In this document: piece by piece, positions 62,648-64,000 of the stretch
Layout: each line of letters opens with the position of its first letter
How positions within the stretch are numbered: the first letter of the stretch is position 1
Origin: UBA10349 sp003485905
GTDB taxonomy: Bacteria > Pseudomonadota > Gammaproteobacteria > Arenicellales > Arenicellaceae
Direction of reading: 5' to 3'
NCBI GenBank assembly: GCA_943787185.1
Contig: CALSLL010000005.1
Coordinates: 62,001-126,000, forward strand
Length of the DNA stretch: 64,000 nucleotides
Position numbers and translations under genes: made by a program
The notes under the pieces: model-generated
Told to the model about the DNA's origin: nothing
Database searches by the model: none
What the model saw: the letters and a program-made list of their open reading frames with translations, nothing else

Positions 62648-63454
62648 TTATTTTGGTAATAGAAGTTTGAGTTCGTCTTGGCTAAAACCTGCTTTTATGC
62701 GTCCCTCTTTATTAAACGGCCCTCGAAGCTCGCCGTGCATATACTGTTTGATTAGCTCGCGAAACGTACTGTCCGCCGGTAAATCGCGTTTTTGGCAAAA
62801 ATATTGATACCATTTACTGCCTATCGAGACGTGCTCTATTTCCTCCTGATAGATGAGCTCAAGTATTTTTGCGGGCTCTTTATCTCCGCAGCGTGTTAAT
62901 CCTTCTATCATTGGGGGGCTGACGTCCAGCCCTCTTGCCTCCATGACCCTTGGGACAAGAGCCATCCGCACCAAAATATCGTGATCAGTGTGCACCGCCA
63001 TATCCCATAGTCCATTGTGCGCGGGTAGATCGCCGTAATTCAGGTTATGTGCATTCAGATATCCGCACACAAGCTCAAAGTGGCGGGTTTCATCGCCGGC
63101 TACGTTTACCCAGTCATCATAGTATTGTTTAGGTTGACCAGTAAATCGGTACACGGCGTCCCACGCCAAGTTGATAGCGTTAAATTCTATGTGTGCAACG
63201 GCGTGCATCAGACTTAAGCGTCCATGCTCGGTGCCGAGGCCGCGGCGTTTAAGTTCGCGCGGGTGCACTAGTTGCGGCCTTGTCGGCCTACCAGGATTAA
63301 CCAAACGGGAAGGCTTGAAAGTCTTGTCTAAAAAGGTTTCATTCTCACGCCAGGCCCGTTTTGTAGTTTGGCTGAGTGTACATTTGAGCTTAACGGTGTC
63401 TGCTGTTAAAACCTTGTAGGCAAGTTGATGCAAGTTATCAGCAGACGCGATCAT
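62648..63454 (-). CDS. DUF455 ferritin-like protein
   Basis: Protein of 268 residues matching DUF455 (PF04305), a ferritin-like four-helix fold. Candidate metal ligands are Glu and His in MHAVAHIEFNAINL, GDETRHFELV and YQEEIEHVSIGSKWY, arranged as in di-iron proteins. In some proteobacteria relatives are annotated near tRNA-modification or rhodanese genes, but the activity here is unknown. Its start overlaps the prmC stop by 4 bp, so it is translationally coupled to prmC. Confidence 0.88.
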   Translation of the reverse strand: MIASADNLHQLAYKVLTADTVKLKCTLSQTTKRAWRENETFLDKTFKPSRLVNPGRPTRPQLVHPRELKRRGLGTEHGRLSLMHAVAHIEFNAINLAWDAVYRFTGQPKQYYDDWVNVAGDETRHFELVCGYLNAHNLNYGDLPAHNGLWDMAVHTDHDILVRMALVPRVMEARGLDVSPPMIEGLTRCGDKEPAKILELIYQEEIEHVSIGSKWYQYFCQKRDLPADSTFRELIKQYMHGELRGPFNKEGRIKAGFSQDELKLLLPK

Positions 63455-64000
63455 CTAATAGAACCGCAACTAACCCGTTCAAGGCCAGCAATGTCACGAT
63501 GGGTTGCGATGTCCTTGAATCCCGCATCGCTGAATAATTTTCGAACTGCAGCACCTTGCTCAAAACCATGTTCGACCAATAAATGACCTAATGGTTGCAG
63601 GTAAGCCTTGGATTGATTGACTATTTTATGTATATCATCGATACCTTCGGGCCCGGCGGTCAGGGCGTCAATGGGTTCAAACCGAAGGTCTCCTCGAGCG
63701 AGATGCGGATCGTCAGTGGCGATATACGGTGGGTTCGTAACAATAATACTAAAACGTTGCTCATCAAGCTGGCTAAACCAGTCGCTCTCAATAAATGTAA
63801 TATTTGTGACCCCAATATTATCGGCGTTTCTACGGGCGACAGCCAGTGCGTCGACTGATACGTCTACAGCAATGATATCTGTTTGTGGCAGCTCATGAGC
63901 CAATGAAATAGCGATTGCGCCACTGCCTGTGCCCAAATCCGCAATGGATTGTGATTCTGAGGTAAAAGCTTGCTCGGATACTATTTGCACGACGAGTTCT
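63451..64000 (-). CDS. prmC: Peptide chain release factor N5-glutamine methyltransferase (partial, N-terminus beyond window)
   Basis: SAM-dependent enzyme that methylates the GGQ glutamine of release factors RF1 and RF2. The frame is open to the window edge (ELVVQIVSEQ continues upstream), so only about 183 C-terminal residues are seen. The SAM motif IADLGTGSGAIAISLA, the acidic IAVDVSVDAL and the catalytic NPPYIATDDPHL are present, with FEPIDALTAGPEGIDD following as in the family. The stop overlaps the DUF455 start (ATGA). The GTG at 63990 is not the true start. Confidence 0.95.
   Translation of the reverse strand, partial: ELVVQIVSEQAFTSESQSIADLGTGSGAIAISLAHELPQTDIIAVDVSVDALAVARRNADNIGVTNITFIESDWFSQLDEQRFSIIVTNPPYIATDDPHLARGDLRFEPIDALTAGPEGIDDIHKIVNQSKAYLQPLGHLLVEHGFEQGAAVRKLFSDAGFKDIATHRDIAGLERVSCGSIR

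Overview
The window is chromosomal DNA of a gammaproteobacterium that I cannot place to genus. Three things point there: core genes such as glnA-glnL-glnG with sigma54/NtrC control, the hemC-hemD-hemX-hemY operon, a split alpha/beta glycyl-tRNA synthetase, SohB, Prc, SrkA, YcgL and TusE; mid-range base composition; and several blocks (plsC-gmhB-glyS-glyQ, prlC-aroE, lptM-lysA, argH, hem operon, priA-argS-SPOR, glnALG) that sit near the replication origin in Pseudomonas-like genomes. No rRNA, tRNA, CRISPR array, insertion sequence or phage gene was seen.

Layout. 1-2442: divergent soluble PAS histidine kinase (cut by the window edge) and a REC-LuxR response regulator. 2730-6001: FAD oxidoreductase plus a multi-pass membrane protein, both starting with TTG. 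6098-8759: pdxA, rsmA and an exported unknown protein. 8725-13013 (minus): glyQ-glyS-gmhB-plsC operon. 13014-13540: intergenic region holding a candidate structured RNA with a perfect intrinsic terminator. 13541-14859: PP-loop tRNA-thiolation-like ATPase and a TusA-like sulfur carrier. 14861-19077: nitrogen control locus with two NtrC sites, a sigma54 promoter, glnA, a terminator, a third NtrC site, glnL and glnG. 19157-23950: SH3-anchor protein, hemH, nadA, a HAD phosphatase and sohB. 24040-33320 (minus): argH, an LptM-like lipoprotein with a long Ala/Glu-rich tail, lysA, aroE, prlC, a DUF4124-glutaredoxin protein and prc.

33321-40186 is the most accessory-looking stretch. It lies between argH and the divergent hemC and holds a DUF6152 protein bracketed by two 30-bp palindromes, pirin, DoxX, a LysR regulator and two tail-to-tail NHL beta-propeller paralogues. 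40187-46480: hemCDXY, mutM and a glutathione reductase. 46603-48363 (minus): a GspE/PilB-type ATPase whose reading frame is broken by an in-frame TAA. 48519-53990: a membrane-anchored protein resembling a Rieske fold without iron ligands, an acetyltransferase-like protein, srkA, an alpha/beta hydrolase overlapping a short GlpD-like dehydrogenase, and mscL. 54110-64000: an EEP-fold phosphodiesterase, a 679-bp AT-rich gap with two perfect DnaA boxes, priA, argS, a SPOR protein, ycgL, tusE, nfeD-stomatin, a DUF455 ferritin-like protein and partial prmC.

Most of the window is housekeeping. I did not find a clear complete new multi-gene system. The best candidates for something undescribed are the 13.2-kb structured RNA, the argH-hemC insertion with paired palindromes and paired propellers, the expanded LptM, the ligand-less Rieske-like protein and the DnaA-box region before priA.
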